Positions 60,801-64,000 of a stretch of DNA of 64,000 bases are shown in pieces. The notes beneath the pieces are model-generated. The model was not told the DNA's origin and ran no database searches. It worked only from the letters and a program-made list of their open reading frames with translations. Position 1 is the first letter of the stretch. Each line of letters opens with the position of its first letter. Made by a program: the position numbers and the translations under genes. Source of the stretch: Physella acuta (lineage: Eukaryota; Mollusca; Gastropoda; Physidae); the NCBI RefSeq assembly GCF_028476545.1, contig NW_026732596.1, forward strand, positions 322,501 through 386,500, written 5' to 3'.

Positions 60801-61194
60801 ATCAGAAGGTGTCTGCCATTAGCCAGGCAGGCCTCAACAAGGATAACTTCGACTAACTGGCTTAAATATCGGTTTGATTACCGTGTATCGGTCGCTTCTG
60901 TCCTTTGGTTCTCATCAGGCTTATCTTCCATCCCACTGAACACAGGGTAAACTCGTACCCCACAGTCCAGTACCCGGCTCAACAGTAGGAAGCTAATAAC
61001 TAAAAAAACTACGTCACTCGCGTCAAATTAATGATTACTGACGGATAGGGAAATGCATTCTGAATAAAATAACATTCCCATTTAAAAACATTCGAAAAGT
61101 CGGCACTTGGGCAGTGGCAAGCATGGGATTGTTGCCACGGGACTGTGGGGCTGGAAGATGCCTGGAAGAAACTTTGGCTGGCTGATGAAATCCT

Positions 61195-61340
61195 GGAGAT
61201 GAAAAGTGGAAGATGAGGCAAGGCCTTTAAGGCTTACATGGGCGCAAGTAAAGAGAGATGCTAAAAACAGAGTCCGATGGAGAGGTATATCTGCAAGGAA
61301 TAAGTCAAGTGGTAGAATAGCAACACATCTCAGTGTATAA
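61195..61340 (+). pseudogene. Probable LINE 3' coding remnant
   Basis: The frame ending at the TAA at 61338 reads LTWAQVKRDAKNRVRWRGI..., which resembles the very C-terminal WGE..R.A.DR.RWR motif of RTE/BovB-like or CR1-like reverse transcriptases. It is short, and no RT core was found upstream, so this is tentative. Confidence 0.35.
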
Positions 61341-61559
61341 TGATATAATCTACACTTCAAAGCAAGGTCTGCATAGAACCAAAAATAAAGTGTGACAAAT
61401 TACGTTGTTTTATTTTCATGTTTATCTTATTAGAAGTGATTTTCATTTTTAACCAAGATCTCGTTTTTATTATTTATTTTCATTACGGTAATGATTTAAA
61501 GTTAGGTTTTCAGTAGCATCTTTAAAAAAAACGTCATCTAACACCAATCTGCGGACCGG

Positions 61560-61659
61560 GAATATTGACTTAACTGCGCCTGTCTGTGGTATGAAGTATG
61601 CTCGAAGTAGGACAGTGTTGGGTGAAAGAAAAATGGAAGAAATTATTTACTAAAGCCAG
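61560..61659 (+). other. Candidate non-coding 5' exon
   Basis: Non-repetitive sequence ending AAAGCCAG|GTAAGA, a strong donor at 61660. It may be the first exon of a gene reading off the right edge. No coding frame of note. Confidence 0.2.
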
Positions 61660-62698
61660 GTAAGACTCTGAGATATGTGATAATCTTTAGGGGGGGAAAC
61701 TACAAACTCTTTGAAGATTGTCAATTGTTACTTCTCTATTCTGATGGCAGGACATTAATTTGAATAGATCCACTAGAAGATTGTGGATAAACTCAGTGGG
61801 TTTTTAACTGCTTTATGAGCTTTGTATTATTGGGGCTGAGGCTTGCAGCTTGGGGAAATGACATCATAGCCCTCAACGGAATGACCTTTATGTTGTATAG
61901 GCTTATTATACGCATAAAACATGCACGGATTTACAAAACGTAACCATCAGCCTAATTTTAGCTCTATGGTCTTGTGATTTCCTCTTCATTGTAGTTCAAA
62001 ATTATAAATTAGTCTATCAGTTCTAGAACATTTAGATCTAGAAAAAGGCTACCCTGTTTTGTAAAGCAGCAAAGTGACAATTTCAGTGATACTACTAATA
62101 GAGCGTCTAAGTTAGAATTTCTAACACAGTTTTTCCTTTTGAATGTTTCGAGACGTGTATAACAACTTCTATCAGGTCGAAATGAAATGAAACGTGTGGT
62201 GTGAAGTCTGCGTTTTTTTTACTGCTGAATTGTAAAGGGTTTTATCCTAATGCAAATACTACACGCATTCAGTATTATGAAAGCTTTAAACGTGATTCTT
62301 TTTTTTTAACGAGTGCTCTCCATAGACACATGTGCAATGTTTTTTTTTAATAATGGTTTTGTATTGAGAATAATACGTTCTACTGTCGTTTCTGAAAATA
62401 GATTTTGCGTTAAGCAAATATCCTTTTACCTAACAAAATGTAACTTGGGTAACATGCTTCATACAATTATTACCATAGAAATGTTTAGTATAGGCCTAAT
62501 AGAAATGCTGGTAGGCCCATATCTTTGTAGTGTGATTTGTGGATAAGATTTTTTTAAATACGTTATTAAAGTAGGCATTTCCTGCAAAAATGACATAAAC
62601 TCGACAACGGTGTAGAAACAACTTGATCATCTATAGTGGTTACATATTGTTAATAATATATTACAATTTTTATCAGCTAAAAGTGGTAGAAGTATCAG

Positions 62699-63205
62699 AA
62701 GTTCATGTTTAAATAACGTCACTTTTTTAGAGATTTTTACCTCCCCGCCCCCTCCCCACCGTCATACATCGGCACACAAAGCCAGACCCATCATGTCACA
62801 CCTCCGCCTACAACCTCCTCTCCTCAAAATGGCAGTTTAATTTTTTTTTAATTATCGGTCTTTTTTCTAAAATATTGACTGAGCTCGGCCAACAAAGAGT
62901 ATATAATTCCATTTCCATAACAAATGACACAAACAGCTATTTAAAATTAAGTTTAAAACCCGAAATAACAAAAGAATAGCGTGACGCCACACTGTTGAAT
63001 TTTTTTAAAAAGAATGTTAACATATCTGAATTTTAGTTATTTCGCGTTTTAGAAAGCTGTTTGTGTCAATCGTAATAGAAATGTAACAAACTCTTCGTAT
63101 ACCGAGTTCAGTCACAATTTTTCAACCCCTCTCCGTCATCACACATTGTCACAAAATTATCAACTCCCCTCCACCTTAAGGATGTGACGTCATTATGGAC
63201 GACCT
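62699..63205. mobile_element. Diverged member of the 32270/55964 inverted-repeat family
   Basis: Left AAATAACGTCACTTTTTTAG, interior CACACAAAGCCAGACCC, right GTGACGTCATTATGGACGACC. Confidence 0.65.
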
Positions 63206-63551
63206 CTAAAAACAAAAAAAATTAGATCGAGATATTTTGGAAAGAAATTTAAAACTTGGCAGCAGTGACGCAAATCGGCAGGTTGTATTCTGGCGTCTAG
63301 CCACCCCCCCCCCCCGACCCCACCCTCGCCCAGGAGTAGCCCCGCCTTAACCCGCACTATTACAGCGTCACCAAGTTTTTAGCAGACGTTGACTAGGGTG
63401 GTAGCAAGTCAGTCAAGCGGAACTGTTGTGGTTTCAAACGTTGTTTGATAGGCCCAATTTTATTTCCGCTCTCTGAAACCAAAAAAAAAAAAAAAATATG
63501 TCAGCCAAAAAGATGAAGTCCTAACATGTGGCTATCTGACTAAAGTTACAG

Positions 63552-63620
63552 ATTATCTTTCTGTGATCCTGGAATAATTGGAATGGACCCCACGAACAAA
63601 GACTCCTCTGGCTGTTTACG
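63552..63620 (+). CDS. Candidate first coding exon of a gene leaving the right edge
   Basis: Between an acceptor-like TTACAG and a strong donor ACG|GTAAGG lies one fully open frame (LSFCDPGIIG) with an ATG at 63583 giving MDPTNKDSSGCLR before the splice. No protein family recognised. Could be chance. Confidence 0.22.
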
Positions 63621-64000
63621 GTAAGGAAATGTTTTTCTAATCAGTGTGAAGCAGTATTTGCGGAGTTGGCAGTTTAAAATTGTTACAGTTTCTATAAGCA
63701 ATGGTATCTCTTTGTGTAGCTTGGATTTTCTTTTCATTTTTTCTTTTCAAATTATTGCATATGTTGTACTTCAAATGATTATTAAGTACATTCTAAATAA
63801 TAGTCGGAGTCGTATTTGGTTTGGTGGTATTGGTAACGATTGGCCGTACGAATTAGCTTGCCCTATTTGACATGTTTATGATTAAGCTGTTCATTTCTAT
63901 CACTTTACAAGATATGTACCTATGATCATACTGTAAGATTTATGTTTTGAATTTGTGTTAATGTAAGTCTGCTGTTAATTAGAGGTATCCGTCGATTTGT
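63621..64000. other. Right edge, nothing recognised
   Basis: AT-rich sequence without a convincing exon or repeat. Confidence 0.4.

Noticed and set aside
61009-61360. Two minus-strand frames of 70-92 residues
   Set aside because: No domain, and the plus strand fits a decayed LINE tail better.

Overview
The window looks like nuclear DNA of a mollusc, most probably a heterobranch (freshwater pulmonate-like) snail. This is inferred from AT-rich sequence with many short-exon GT-AG genes, many small inverted-repeat elements with long C/G runs, tRNA-derived SINEs, AGATCT-type repeats and an RNase H-bearing LINE of I/Nimb type. The species cannot be proved from the sequence alone. I saw no bacterial genes, CRISPR array, rRNA or convincing free-standing tRNA, and no LTR- or capsid-type element. 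Five host genes could be read exon by exon; four are complete. (1) 2894-8837, plus: the 3' part (10 exons) of a DEG/ENaC-family sodium channel whose 5' exons lie off the left edge. (2) 14838-30099, plus: TTLL7 tubulin polyglutamylase, 17 coding exons, 909 codons. (3) 33761-41243, minus: THOC1 of the THO/TREX complex, 19 exons, 650 codons, with a C-terminal death domain. (4) 42750-45603, plus: SLC35B3, a Golgi PAPS transporter, 9 exons, 379 codons. (5) 47872-52957, minus: MUTYH adenine DNA glycosylase, 14 exons, 487 codons, with Fe-S cysteines and a C-terminal PCNA-binding motif. In each complete gene the exon lengths sum to a multiple of three and every junction keeps phase. TTLL7/THOC1 and SLC35B3/MUTYH are tail-to-tail pairs; THOC1/SLC35B3 are head-to-head about 1.5 kb apart. 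The genes serve unrelated housekeeping or neuronal roles (ion channel, microtubule modification, mRNA export, sulfation, oxidative DNA repair) and form no operon-like system. Accessory DNA fills the ends and the introns. The left 2 kb is a tandemly duplicated repeat block. A foldback-like inverted array lies in a channel intron. Several non-autonomous hAT-type elements carry perfect 8-bp target duplications. A nearly intact LINE sits in a TTLL7 intron. The right 9 kb is packed with inverted-repeat elements, including one with perfect 31-bp ends. The most unusual signal is that three separate TTLL7 splice junctions are each embedded in a tandem array whose units copy the exon edge together with its splice site.
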